Of a stretch of 58,367 nucleotides of DNA, positions 33,344-45,367 are shown piece after piece (position 1 is the stretch's first letter; each line of letters starts with the position of its first letter). A model generated the notes under the pieces. That model had not been told where the DNA came from, searched no databases, and saw only the letters and a program-made list of their open reading frames with translations. This DNA comes from Paraphysoderma sedebokerense (taxonomy: Eukaryota > Blastocladiomycota > Physodermatomycetes > Physodermatales > Physodermataceae), in assembly GCA_025602915.1 (NCBI GenBank), contig JAHLJZ010000121.1, forward strand, positions 1 to 58,367. The letters run 5' to 3'. The translations under genes were made by a program, and so were the position numbers.

Positions 33344-35709
33344 ATGTCTCACGAGAATGATGCTATTTGGGATATCGCCTTCCATAGAATTCTGACTCTT
33401 GTCGACCCATCGACTGGACTACAAAAAGCCAGATGCAGGTTTTGTGCTCCTCCACTTCAACAAGATCCGATCTCGCTTGAATTTATCACTGAACCAGACG
33501 ACCCGCACAACCTCGACGGCCGCTCGGAAACTCTATACAATCATATCTTGGAATGCGATATGATACCCTACGATGACAAAGTCTCGCTCTTGGAACATCA
33601 AGGCAAGCGAACGGAACAAGTCAGTAGAAAGCAGAAATGGATTGATGAGATGGATTCAGACAATGATAGTTCAAGTTCGAGTATGGATACATCAACTGAT
33701 TTAGCCGATAATTTAGCAGATGATGTGACTTATCGGCTCAAAGTCCAGCCTGTATCATCAGTCCATCATGCCCTGGCGAAATTTATTGTCCATTCCGGTA
33801 TTCCGTTGCGGGCTCTCTCCAACCCATGGTTTCGGAAGTTCGTCTATATCATCAACCCACAATACAAACTTCCACCTATACATGAGCTGGCTACAAATTT
33901 CATTCCTCAAATTAGTGCAGAGTGCCAGCTAGATATCACTGCGAAACTACAGTGGCAGACAGATCTAACTCTCGCGTTGGATCAGTGGATAAGCAATGGA
34001 GGAGAACCGATTTATGTATTCAGCGTCATCACAAAGAAGAGGGAAACCCATGTTTTGTGCTTGGAGGATTGTTCGGCGGATCCGATTATTGCTGATTCTT
34101 TGACCGAAAAAATCTCGAATTGTCTGAGAAGCTACTCCCTGGATATGAATGCGTTTACTGCCGTAATTTCGGACAGTTCACGTCAGATGCTTGCAGTGAA
34201 ACGCAAACTGCAGCAAAGGTATTTCCTATTCATCAACTATTTAGTACGAAAATGCACTAATATATCCGTAACAACTTCTAGCCATCCAGAACTTATATCT
34301 CTGCCGTGCCTCATGCATTTGGTTCACAATATCGTGGAAAAGTTTTTCAAAGAGAATGCCGACGCACGGAAAGTTTCAATACACAATGCTACTATCATCA
34401 ACTTCGTCAACCGAACATACGTTTGGCGTTCGCGATTGAAGAATTGGCGAAATATTGCCAGCTTGACGTCCCTCCTAAAGAGACGATTCTTCAACGTGGC
34501 CAATACCTTTACATTCATGCTCGAGCATTACCCTGAGTTTTTGTCGTTATTGGATCTAACGACGTCTGTCCATCATGATGTCGTTATACCTGATGTAGTT
34601 CGTCGCATTATTGAAGACTCCAAGCATTGGGAACAGTGCCGAACCCTCTGTGCCCTACTAAGACCGTTCGCAGACGCTGTCGATGATATTGAATATAACG
34701 AGCTGACATTTCCTGAAGCGTACCTTGTGCAGTTACGGATCGGACATAGTATCATTACTTCCGACAATCGATCCGCTCCCCATTCGATTTGGCAAGTCCG
34801 ATTGATGAAATGGTACAACAAGTACATGGAAAGCTTGGACAAGAAGTTGTGTCGTGTTGCCCTGTTCTTACATCCTGGTGTTCGAAAAGTGGCAATCTAC
34901 AAGGATTTAGATCTTCATGGAATGAAAAGGCTATTTGCAAAATTCTGTCACCAATGGCATTGGGACCTTAAAACAAGTAAGGCTTTGATGAAACCTATTT
35001 TTATGAACGCGAATGTTTTGCTCGACCTGTACTGGTAAGATTTCCCGTCTTGTTTTCAATCTCTAAACAGAGAGTATTTAAACAACTAAACACCAATGTA
35101 TTGTAGAGGACCCATACCAAATTACCTGTGAGAGATTATTGGGCAAATGTCTCATGCCATAATCACAGTATCGGACACTTCGCGTCCCGCATACTTTCTT
35201 TGACTCATTATTCAGCGGCCGCGGGACATACGGTCTCAACTGTTCTCAACTCTCACTCAAAATATCGCCACGCTTCTGCAGCTACTGCTTTCAAGACGCT
35301 TGCTCAAAGCCAGATTTGGCTAACGGATGAGAGTGAACTCGAGGAATCTGACCACTCAAGAGAAAGCTACGAATCGATCATTGAAGACATGGAAATTCCC
35401 TCAAACAGTTTGAAATTCGACACGGCAGAAATGTTTGATTGGGAGGAACTAATGGACATCGATAATCTGGAGGACACCAATTCAGAAGAATTAGACACCT
35501 TGTTTGACTCGATCATGGATGACGATAGTGATGAAGATGGCCTCTTAGACACGAATGATCGGCCATTTTCAGAGACAGAATACGGTATAATGAATTCGAG
35601 GCTTTTATATCCGCATTTAGACCCGGTGGCTATTCCGCCGGGGGTCAAATTATATTGGGAGGAAGGTGACCCGCCATGCACAGTAGAGCCTATTACGGGA
35701 CTGGAGTAA
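33344..35709 (+). CDS. hAT-transposase-like protein, open across one intron
   Basis: About 755 residues from MSHENDAIWDIAFHRILTLV to PITGLE. The N-terminus has a BED-like zinc finger (ARCRFCAPP ... NHILEC). The hAT region follows: SVHHALAKFIVHSGIPLRAL, FRKFVYIINPQYKLPP, ALDQWIS (first catalytic Asp region), FTAVISDSSRQMLAVKRKL (second Asp) and LPCLMHLVHNIVEKF (the C-x2-H motif). The C-terminal dimerisation segment, VRDYWANVSCHNHSIGHFAS and RILSLTHYSAAAGHTVS, is intact but has GH where most hATs have ER. One intron at 35037-35107 joins in phase as LLDLYW-THTKLPVRDY. A 120-residue very acidic tail (WEELMDIDNLEDTNSEELDT) is unusual for a transposase. It is either a domesticated hAT gene or a young element whose ends I could not find. 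Confidence 0.78.
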
Positions 35710-36275
35710 GCTTGTTACATTGCGATTAGTGATATATGTACATTCCAATTTTATTTTTATTTTCTTTGTATGAAAGAACCAACAAATCTGATATGCTTCG
35801 TCCATTTATGGAACAAATTTAAATGGGCCCGGTTGTAAGCAGATGTAATACTATTGACGAAAGTTCAAGTCCTTTTGAAATTCACTCATCCGTTTTTACA
35901 TTCACAGCAATTTTATAATTGACATGAATTTGATAACTGCAAATATCACATTCACCAATGATTTCAATTGTTAATAAACGCGCGGAAATGAAAAGACAAC
36001 TTTCCAGCAATTCACTTCGACATTAACATTGCCAATATCCATTCTCAGTCTATGCCGCAAAGCCGGGTACGCTACATATAGAAGATGCCGATGATAATCC
36101 GATTCTGATACTTCCACAAATTCGCAACTATTTGCCTCCATTCACCCGTTCTCTACCACCAGAATTCGCCCTGTTCTCTTTTTTTCTTCTCCCTGTACAT
36201 TTTTATTCTGGTCACATCCGTCTTTTCTCCGGACAAATCTATTCTTACACAAGCAAAATCAGGACCAGTTAGAAA
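35710..36275. other. Intergenic, upstream of SPT2
   Basis: AT-rich. A pyrimidine-rich tract near 36165-36200 (CTCTTTTTTTCTTCTCC) probably belongs to the SPT2 promoter. No transposon end or gene seen. Confidence 0.5.
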
Positions 36276-37882
36276 ATGAATTTTGACGCTTTGATGAAAC
36301 TGGCTTCCAAGAATGCCGCTGCAGCTACTAAACAGGCCGAAAAGCTAAAGAAAACTCAGGCCGAGATCGACCAAAAACGCAAGATCGACGAGAAGAGGAA
36401 AGCAGAAGAACATAAAAAGGCTATGATGGCTGTTGTAGCGGCTGATAAAGTAAAGAAGGAATTGGACGAAGAATTGAGAGAGAAGGCAGAGAAAGCAAGG
36501 AGGGAGAGGCTAGAACGTATGTTGAGATGTTTCTCCTCTGTTTACTTTTCAATTCCACTTTTATATTATCCGTTTCGGATATATCAGCAACATCATTATT
36601 TGAAGATCTTACACTCACTGATGTTTGCTATGAACACTAGGGGAAAGAATAATGCAGAAAGCCAGAGAGCAAGAAAAGAACTCAAATAGCTTCGATTTAT
36701 CTGATGACGATAGACGAGGGTCATCCAATTCTAATTTAAAACAAAAAACTCAACCTAAACCATTATCATATGCAGAATTAATGAAACGGGCAGAACAGAT
36801 TAAACCTGATGATCTTAGAACTATAAACTTAAAGCAGTCTGCCGAGAGGGCCGACAAAAAGAATGGAAAGAACGAAGGAAAACGGACAGATGCTAATTTG
36901 AAGAATAAGCCGTCAGTGAATCGAGATAAAGATACAACCAGAGTAAAGTCAGATTCAAAATCGTCAAGTCGAAGAAACCCATCACCGTCCCTAGCACGTC
37001 CAAGGAACCACACATCACCATCCACTTCATCATCCTTCTCCAGATCTAATTCACACAACACTAAACATGAGAATTCACGACTCCGGCATTCGCCTTCTCC
37101 CCACTCAAAATCTCACAAACAATCTTCCTCCTCGTCTTATCCATCATCGCAGCGGCCTCGGGCTTCGCCTTCCGTTCGTCCGTCGTCTTCTTCCGCTACG
37201 TCATCTCGTTCCAGGCTAAACGTTTCCTATTCAAAATCGGTTCCAGATCGAGCATCCTACTCTTCTTCATCGTCCTCCACTCAGAAGAAACCGCAGAAAC
37301 GTCAACGCTCACTCTCACCACCCTCCCGAGCTCGACAACCCCAAAAGTACCGCCAACGGTCTCTCTCTCCTCCTCCTAAACAATCCGTACGGAAATCAAA
37401 AAGACCTTTCGAAGATGATGATATAGACATAGATCCTGATAAACTAGATCAGCAAGGGATTAGAAGTATTATTGGGAGCATATTTGGATATAATCCGTCT
37501 AGGTACACTATTGATAATGCGTCGTCTTTTTTCTGTGTTTCGCTCTGTCGCTCGATATCCACATTAAAACTAACCATCTTAACGATCGATTCAAATTAGA
37601 TACGCGGATGAGGATGATGACTTGTCCGATATGGAAGCCACCTTTGCAGACGAGTTCAAAGAAGAAAGCAGAAGGTTTGTTATTAATCTAGTATTGACAT
37701 TTTTGGCCTCAAAATCTCCCCCGACATAAAGCACATATCATCAACTATATTAACAATAATTAATTTTGAAAAGTGCGAAGATTGCAAGACTCGAAGACGA
37801 ACGGGAAGAAGCACTGGAACGGGAACGACTGCGTAAAAAGATGATGAAGAAGAAAGTGAAAGAAAAACAAAGTCGGAAATAA
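36276..37882 (+). CDS. SPT2: SPT2 chromatin protein
   Basis: SPT2 binds DNA and histone H3-H4 and acts in transcription-coupled chromatin assembly. Exon 1 starts MNFDALMKLASKNAAAATKQ and is a charged helix (KRKIDEKRKAEEHKKA, ELREKAEKARRERLER). The large exon 36652-37505 begins REQEKNSNSFDLSDDDRRGS and is a basic Ser/Arg/Pro-rich disordered region (RRNPSPSLARP, QKRQRSLSPPSRARQ). The C-terminal SPT2 domain follows: DIDPDKLDQQGIRSIIGSIF, GYNPSR, then RYADEDDDDLSDMEATFADE and AKIARLEDEREEALERERLR, KKMMKKKVKEKQSRK. The last three exons are short. Stop at 37882. The C-terminal domain makes the call secure. Confidence 0.92.
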
Positions 37883-38221
37883 ATTGTAGTTATCCTGAAT
37901 TGGTAATAGAGGAAAATCTATACGCATCCCTTGGACTATGTCTCACCATATCCGAAATTACATTTAAATAGTAATAAACTGCTAATATGCAATTTCAGAT
38001 TGAAGGGTATCATATATTGCATGAGATTGAACTGTGTCTGTGACGATATGTATAAAATCATTGCGAGCAGCCAAAGTGATGATATAGGCCTGAATAAGTT
38101 TGCAGGTCGAATTGCAGTTCCTCACCTCCCGTCCACATCATAACCGCCTAAAAATAGATCACATACTCATTCACTCCCTCCCACTATAAAAATACATCGC
38201 ATAAATCCATTCTGTCCTCCC
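37883..38221. other. Intergenic, promoter of TTC5
   Basis: Includes a CT-rich stretch with a TATA-like CTATAAAAAT near 38183 just ahead of the TTC5 start. No gene seen. Confidence 0.45.
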
Positions 38222-40712
38222 ATGATCACGGCACAATGTTCTCCTCCCTCCTCTCCCACAGCGGCGCCCCCTCACCAAGACAGACCGACAATAGAAGTGT
38301 TCCCTCTCACGGCCGATTTCACAACGCTAGATCTGTACAATCGTATATCAAATCTATATGACTACAGGGATTCATTCTTCTGCTACCATTTCAAGTCTGA
38401 TCCGTCTTCGGTTTTAAGCCAAAACATAGGCGATTTCATTAGATTGATTGACGGAAGACCAGAGTTCGTGGGGACCTTCAACAAAGGCGTGTTCAGCTAT
38501 GGTGGAGTTCACCGATCTATTGAAGAATTGACAGTATTAAAGACCAAGAGTCTACAGTGTGAATTTGAAAAGGTTCTAAACGTCTTAGAGGAACAGACGA
38601 AGTCTGTCTTGGTTTCACCTGTGGGAGAAGAGGTCGCATCAAAAGGTAAAGTGTTATTGATGCTATTTTCTTTGTGAATATTAGCATTCCCGTACGCATC
38701 AATGTGGGGGAGAAGTGATGGGTCACGATTCATTAAAATATATTGGAGTTTTCAATTGCCAGAAGGATACCTTGTTGATATGAAAACTTGCTTGTGAATT
38801 GTTGGAGCAAAGTGCTCGTATTAACCAACGGGTGTACTTTTATTATCCAAACAGTATTTTCAGAATCCTCCACCCCATCTTCTCCCAAATCGAAATCCAC
38901 TTCTGTGAATTCATTTAGCGGCATGTCATCAAGATTCTCTGCAAAATCATCCCAGACTTCTGTACCCAACACGCCAGTTTTCTCCTCGTCGCTTACATCA
39001 CAGCAAAAAGCTACACTATACTTTCTGCTTGGTTACTTGTACAATGTATCGCCAGAATATGGAAAAACAGCGTTAGATAATCTTTCGAAAGCAGCAAAAC
39101 TGTGGCCCTCTTGCGTCGATGCATGGAATCTATTGGGTGAGGTGTTCTGGAAGAAAGGGGACTTCCAAGGTGCCAAAAGCTGTTTTGATGCTGGCCTCGC
39201 ACAGGTTCGTTTGTTTAGTCATAACTGATTGAGACATTGAGTTTGATGTCAAATTTCATTATAAATGCTTTCCTTTTGCTAGCGCCGTAATAAAGTGTCA
39301 TTACGCCAATTGTCGATGGTGATGAGACAAATCGGCCAAAGTAAGTGTATTTTTATTCCAGCTTTAGATTCCCCTGTAGTCTAATCAATGCAATTTTGAC
39401 GTGATATCTTCATTTGCCATTCAATAGATACAGAACAAAGATTGCAGAATATTCAACAAAGTGTCGAGCTTTGTAAAGAAGCAGTAAAAATGGACGTAAA
39501 AGATGGTATTTCATGGCGTACGTAGTGGATTTTCATTCTGGATAAACTTTCTCTCAGCGCAATCATCTCTAACAATATAACGCTTCTATCGAGATAGTGA
39601 TACTTGGAACCTCATACCTGAAGCTTTTTTTCTCAGTGACCCAGGATCAAAAAGATCTGATGAGAGCACTGAACGCATATGGATTAGCCGTACGTATTCA
39701 ACTGAAATCCAATTATAGGTGTGCTTAAAGTGCTATTTAGCTAACGGTCGGAAATTTAGGAATCCTGTGATATGATCAATAACCCAGATTTGTATTATAA
39801 TCGCGCCGTGGTTTGTATTCTGTCGCAAATTTTATCATAATCGTATGATCTAAAGTAACTGACTTGGACTGTTGTTTCTCTTTCACCTTACCAGACGCAT
39901 CAATATCTTCAGAACTACGCAGCTTCGATCGCGGATTATCTCCGGGCTTCTTACCTGGACCCGATCACTCTCAACTCTGCGGAATGCTTACACAACCTTT
40001 TATCATACATTGCCAAAACACAATCACTCATTCAAAAGAAAGCAAATCTAAAACCTAAAAAGCTACGATTTCAACTTGATAGCTTCAAAGACAGTCCAGA
40101 TCCGTTGAAACATTTCGGAGAAGGGAAAAGGGAAGTCGCCGGAATAGGTGAGCTAGTAGAAGCTGACATAAAGTGTGAGAGTGGGAAGAATGGTGGTAGT
40201 GTTTTAAATGGAAATGCCAATGGGAGTGTTGTCTTGGGGGTCAAGGTTTTGGCAGAAGTACATAACGTGATTGAAGTGCCCAAGTACGTTTTCCTTCTTT
40301 ACGTCCTACAAACGTCGAGGTGAGGATTTTAATTCATGCGCTTCTCTCGCAGATCATATATTGTTATGGATAAAGAAGGCGCTGTGTTTAACCTTACTAT
40401 CTACAATATTCGGAACGACTTGATCCGAATGTTTAATGACATTGCCATCGTTAATCCTGTGTTGGTAAATAATAGGATTGCAATTGGCGAGGTATGTTAG
40501 AGGACATTAATCATTGGACGACGCCCTTGATTGGTCGTTCTGTTTGATATGATTGTTGACGACCTATTGACTAACACACTATTTAGACCATTATTTCGTA
40601 TCCTACTGTTCGAGTCGATTCACCGTTGACGATATCAATTAATGGACGCGCACCGACTACTGATTTTGTTGCATGGAATACATTAGCGGTGGAAACTAAA
40701 ACTGATTTTTAA
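38222..40712 (+). CDS. TTC5: TTC5/STRAP-like TPR and OB-fold protein
   Basis: TPR protein with the TTC5 C-terminal OB domain. Animal TTC5 is a p300 cofactor and also takes part in tubulin mRNA decay. The first exon (ATG 38222) has LTADFTTLDLYNRISNLYDY and RDSFFCYHF. After an intron, a Ser-rich link is followed by TPR units: ATLYFLLGYLYNVSPEYGKT, LWPSCVDAWNLLGEVFWKKG, AKSCFDAGLAQ, then short exons RRNKVSLRQLSMVMRQIGQ, QNIQQSVELCKEAVKMDVKD and NNPDLYYNRAV, THQYLQNYAASIADYLRASY. The OB part has VLAEVHNVIEVPK-SYIVMD, EGAVFNLTIYNIRNDLIRMF, GETIISYPTVRVDSPLTISI. The stop is at 40712. About nine exons. The family is usual in plants, animals and some fungi. Confidence 0.88.
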
Positions 40713-41724
40713 CACACAGTTAAAATTTCGGAACTCGAAAATGTAAATTGTAAGCTGCAACATAGTTTGTGGATGGTTGTTTATGGATCAAATGAGATGG
40801 AAATGTTATTAGTGCCTTTTAACCTGTATTTAGTATTCATTTGTTCTGCGTCTGGTTTTTGCTCCTTCCTGTTCAACAAATACCACTGAAATATGTGAAA
40901 TGGTGTTAGAAACTGTATTTAGGATGGTAAAAGAGCCGATAAAGTGACGAAGAAAAGTTGTAAATTGTGCATTCTTATATGTTGATTGATAATTCTTCCC
41001 GGCGAAGAATGGATTTTGTATTTGGATTTTTATTGTGAGTTATTTCTGAAAGCAGATACGCTTTGAAGTTTTATTTTATTGTGCGGAGTGCAAGTATTCA
41101 TTTATTGCATTTCAACAATAAAGACAGGGTTCTATTCTAACATTGTTCTGGTGCAAGAGGACATTTGCTACTTAGCACATCGTGAATTGAGATCATTTGT
41201 GGTTGTTGACATTCGGTATTAATTGTGATGCAACGATGGCCGATGCTAGGCAGAATGGAAAAAAAAATTTCGCGGACAATCCGTAGAAAGCCGCTAGGTG
41301 CTGTTGTGTAAAATCCCGTCTCTGTCTGAGGGGCTGCTAACCATCTCTCGATTGTCGACACACAAACCGCTCAGGGGTGGATATCTGGTTTATGAACACG
41401 TAAGCAAATACGGAAACCAAAGTTGTGGGCAATGAAAGAGAATGCAAATCTTTGTTTACTAATCTTTTTGCCATAGACATAGCAAGGCATTTAACAGTCA
41501 GTAACAACAAACGCTTCTGAGTACATCATAATTCTATGTAGAGTGAAGATTTAATGAATGTACAATGCTTGTCTGATCGATCAATGTCAGTAGCACTCTG
41601 GCACTCAATTCGGACATAGCCAGCGAAGCAACGTACACGTGACTATGTAATCAAGATTTCTTGTCCAGGTTAACACAAACTGTACGATTCGATACTTCCT
41701 ACTTCACAACACACAGCAATAATA
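40713..41724. other. 1 kb without a recognisable gene
   Basis: 3' flank of TTC5 and promoter of FYV7. A 74-codon open frame on the minus strand at 41137-41361 has no recognisable features. Nothing else seen. Confidence 0.5.
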
Positions 41725-42555
41725 ATGGCTCCTCCGTCGCATTCAACATATCATAAACGAAATGCTGGTGTCACAAAGCATAAATCTCAGTACAAAGGTA
41801 CAGTTCATATTTCGACTTTAACGACCTGTCCTTGGATTAACCGTAACCTTCGTTTGATCACTTTGACCAATATTTGAAATTGCTGCTGTGGATTAATTAA
41901 ATATTTATAGTCTCAAAGAGCAAAACTAAGTTGATTCATAATGCCAGAATTAAGAGGGAATATCACAAATTACTTAGGCGAGAGGGAATGTTAGACGAGA
42001 CTGCAGGGGTATGCCGTGCTCCGTTTATTACATTGAAGATTTTTGTTTCTTTTTCTCTATACTAAATTCCTCGTTCAAAATTTTAGGAATCGAACGTCGA
42101 AGATGATCGAGAAAAGAAAGAGCCGAAGCTACCGTCACAAGAAGCGGCATGGATGGAGGCCTCTGGTTCTAATGGACATGTAGAGTCCAATTTCAAATCA
42201 AAATCAAAATCGAATAAGTTAGTAAACTCATTCAATTTGCTTTTTATAAGTAAATCTAGAAATTGTCCTCGGATGTATTCTAATTATTCCTTGAAGTAGA
42301 GCGAAACATCAGAAGTCACATAAACCGAATCCGTTCCTTGCTCTTCACCAACTTGCCATTCAACAACGCGAAGAAAAACGTGCAGCAATTGAAGCCGCAA
42401 AAAAAGAACGGGAAGAGAAGAAACAGAAAAGAGAGAAGTACTATGCTGACCGAAATAGGACTAAGAAAATGTTAAATGAAAGAACAGGGAGAGGTCAACC
42501 GGTCATGAAAAATGTCGTGGACGTGTTGCTAGAGAAGATTAAAAAGGGAAGCTAA
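41725..42555 (+). CDS. FYV7: rRNA-processing protein FYV7 (CCDC59/TAP26 family)
   Basis: Nucleolar factor for small-subunit rRNA processing. Exon 1 is MAPPSHSTYHKRNAGVTKHK SQYK, split here as MAPPSHSTYHKRNAGVTKH and KSQYK. Exon 2 reads KTKLIHNARIKREYHKLLRR, a basic helix typical of the family. Exon 3 is acidic, then polar (REKKEPKLPSQEAAWMEASG). The last exon has the FYV7 signature: KPNPFLALHQLAIQQREEKR, AAIEAAKKEREEKKQKREKY, YADRNRTKKMLNERTGRGQP and VMKNVVDVLLEKIKKGS. Four exons. The stop is at 42555. Length of about 170 residues fits. The last exon alone supports the call strongly. Confidence 0.88.
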
Positions 42556-43097
42556 ATTGCTATAGTTATGCTTGACATTAGATTCATGTGTGTATGTGGG
42601 TTGCAAATTGTTTCAAATTGTAAATAGATATGTCATACTGTTCCATTTTGGGTGGATTTGCTTAATCGTTTGAGTTTATTTAATCCCTAGGATTGCCATC
42701 TAATCGTCACACAATTTTTAGCAATTGAACGCAAATATGTCGAAACGTCTCTCGGAGCAAGCTGCTCCTTAACTTCGCGAGAACTATTTGTTCAAAACGG
42801 ATAACAAGGTTACTGATTCAGAACAACATCAAGTGAGCCTGCCACAGATCAGACATAGGTTGCATTCTTATCGTGATTTAGTTTCCAGCACGAAACCATT
42901 CATGTGGTCTCGTTGTCACGCAATACACGCGAATGCATTCTAGCGTTTCACCATGCCAGCAACCACGTCTATGGACTTACTTTGGAGACCATATCGTTGT
43001 TGTCGACTCTTTTAAAAGCGAACCTTTCGCTGAATAATTTTTGCCCTTGAGAGAAAATCGACCATTTCGTAGTAACCTTCAGTAGGATTCCACAGAA
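42556..43097. other. Intergenic, upstream of the first secreted protein
   Basis: No gene seen. It holds the FYV7 3' end and the promoter of the next gene. Confidence 0.5.
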
Positions 43098-44492
43098 ATG
43101 AAACTACCATCCGACACCTGTTTGACACTTATCTTCTTTATATGGGTGATTAATTTAAAAAGCGCCGCGTCGCGACCACTTTCTAATCTCGAGGACGGCA
43201 TCGTTGATACTGGCACAAAATCGATAACAGATACATTCTTGACGCAATTTCGGATTCCTGATGGCACTTTATGGAATGAGAGTGGTCAGTATTTTTTCCC
43301 CCGATTGGTTCAGAAAGTATCTGCGGCATAGTTATTAAGATTCTCATATACTATCTCTCGGTCACGTCCGTCATCTCTGATGCAGCTATAAATAGGTTAA
43401 CAGCAGCATGTCATCTATCACAACTCCGATTGAGCAGCGTCGGCAGAAACGTTTTGATACCATACTTGATCATCGGTCATGCGGATACAGTTATGTCGGC
43501 TCACATGGTTTGTCAACGTTATCTCACTGAAGTAAATTAAAGTGATGAATGTACCTGAACATGCATTTGTAGGGACTTGCTCGAATTATAAGAACTCCAT
43601 TGAATCAAAGATTATCATACCGTCAGGTTTCACAAATTTCAAAAACGAACAATTGGGACAGAGATTTTACGTAACCGATTCTATCGCAGTGGCAAGAGTA
43701 TTCTCTAAGCACGGTAATGCTCGCAAAATCCGTTAATATAAATGGTTCCATTCCAATTTAGTAACCAAGTAACTCACAGCATGTGAGCGAAGAAAGAAGG
43801 ACAGGTCCTTGCCCCTCATCAGAGAACTTAATCCAATAGTATGTAGGATATACATAAAATCCTCAACCCTCGCACTATTATCAAAAACATACATTCCCCG
43901 TCGAGTCAATATAAACCATCAAGAAGTTAAGCTATGGAACCGGGACTCCAATATCGAATATTACGAGCGCATGTTACATGCCAACCCCGCTGCTATTGCT
44001 CAAGCGGAATCACAGGTCTTGTCAACAGCTCACGGTGCTAAGACTGATGATTCTTCGGCACTACCACCGACCGTACGTTTCTCAAAAATTCAGACAGGGG
44101 AGCAAGACCCATCCACATTCTTACCCGATTGGATGCCTCTTCTCGGTGCACTTCAAAGTGCTTGGCCGCGAGAAGTTCTGTCAGATATGGTGGCCAAATG
44201 TGATATACTTCCTGATATAATGGCCTCTACCCCATCATCATCAACAACATCATCTTCTCCACCTTCATCTCCTGATTCTCTAAATAGTGATTCAACTTCA
44301 TTCACTGACTTTGAGGATTCATCAAATAGCAATATGCTGTCGCTTCAATATGATGAACTCTTAACCTTCTCTGACGCCGGTACGGTCCGAAGGAACTGGG
44401 GAAGAATCTTAGGGGCTTCAATATTTAAACCTATGGTGAAAATGGGGAGTGGGACTGAGAAAGTAGAATATATGTATAGAAATGATAATTGA
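43098..44492 (+). CDS. Secreted ADP-ribosyltransferase-like protein, copy 1
   Basis: Multi-exon gene for a secreted protein. It begins MKLPSDTCLTLIFFIWVINL, a signal peptide. A later exon near 43410-43500 gives RFDTILDHRSCGYSYVGSHG and the next gives GTC, placing a V-G-S-H-G-T motif across an intron. Further on, GQRFYVTDSIAVARVFSKHG corresponds to the RFY-x-TD-x3-A segment of H-Y-E type ADP-ribosyltransferases. The long last exon (from about 43781) has LPDWMPLLGALQSAWPREVL and a Ser-rich patch (SSSTTSSSPPSSPDS). The stop is at 44492. It is related to the gene at 45368 by these two motifs and the signal peptide. I could not confirm every splice junction. Activity and target are unknown. Confidence 0.55.
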
Positions 44493-45367
44493 TTTTTCGG
44501 CACTACAGAATACCATGTATAAATAATTCAATGCAGTAGTCCACTTGACTGCATATATAAATTTTAATTTGATTTATTTCGAGTGACACTAATCTCTATA
44601 AAGTAGGCGACCCAAAAATTTATTTGCTTCAAATTCATTTGCATTTATATTCTTTGAATCATTCTCTGAAGTAGTCCATGGCCTCAGTTGAAGGACGAAG
44701 ATTCTATCATACACCAAACGCAACGCGCAGGAGTAAACCGAAGGAGGTGACCTAATGTGAACAAAAAGAGGACGACTTATCGAACACTCACACTATTATG
44801 ATGCTGGGATATTTGCTTCGCGATGTTGGTATTGTGAATGGTCGGTCTCAGACCTCTTCAAAAGCAAATTAGAGAAGTAACAAGGAAGCGGCAACCGGAA
44901 TAGTCTAATGGAAAGTGAAAATATGATGGATAATATAGCATTTGGGAAAATATGAAAGAATCCAGGCGTAGACGACTGTTTTTATTTACTATAGTATGTA
45001 CTTTTAAAAGGCAATACAATATATAGATTCAATTAAGTGCAAGAGTTCTATAGCAACGAGAACTCGATGACTGCGATGCGCCCCTGGTCTCTGTTCCAGA
45101 CTGAGTCTTATTACGCGGATCAACTACGGAGTAGCGACGCACACTTTGCTCCCTGCATATGCCGGACGACAAGCGAAACATGTTCGTGCTTGAAATCAAC
45201 CGATAGTTTCAAATCCTATTGTTCGGATTCGGAATTTTGCATCAATTCAAGCTAATTAGATATGTATCCAGATATTTAAATTCTATAAGAAGTAAGTCCA
45301 GAGTCACTTTTTTGTTTTAAATATCATAGTCCTGTGTCACTTTTTCAACTTTCATTGACAGTTCACA
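44493..45367. other. Intergenic between the two secreted proteins
   Basis: No secure gene. A small frame at 45037-45255 is Cys/Ser-rich (FAPCICRTTSETCSCLK) but has no signal peptide or family match and is probably chance. The last 100 bases should hold the promoter of the second secreted protein. Confidence 0.45.

Noticed and set aside
35367-35681. 104-codon minus-strand frame opposite the hAT-like gene
   Set aside because: Antisense shadow of the acidic tail, with no features of its own.
45037-45255. 72-codon Cys/Ser-rich frame
   Set aside because: No signal peptide and no similarity to the neighbouring secreted proteins. Its length is compatible with chance.
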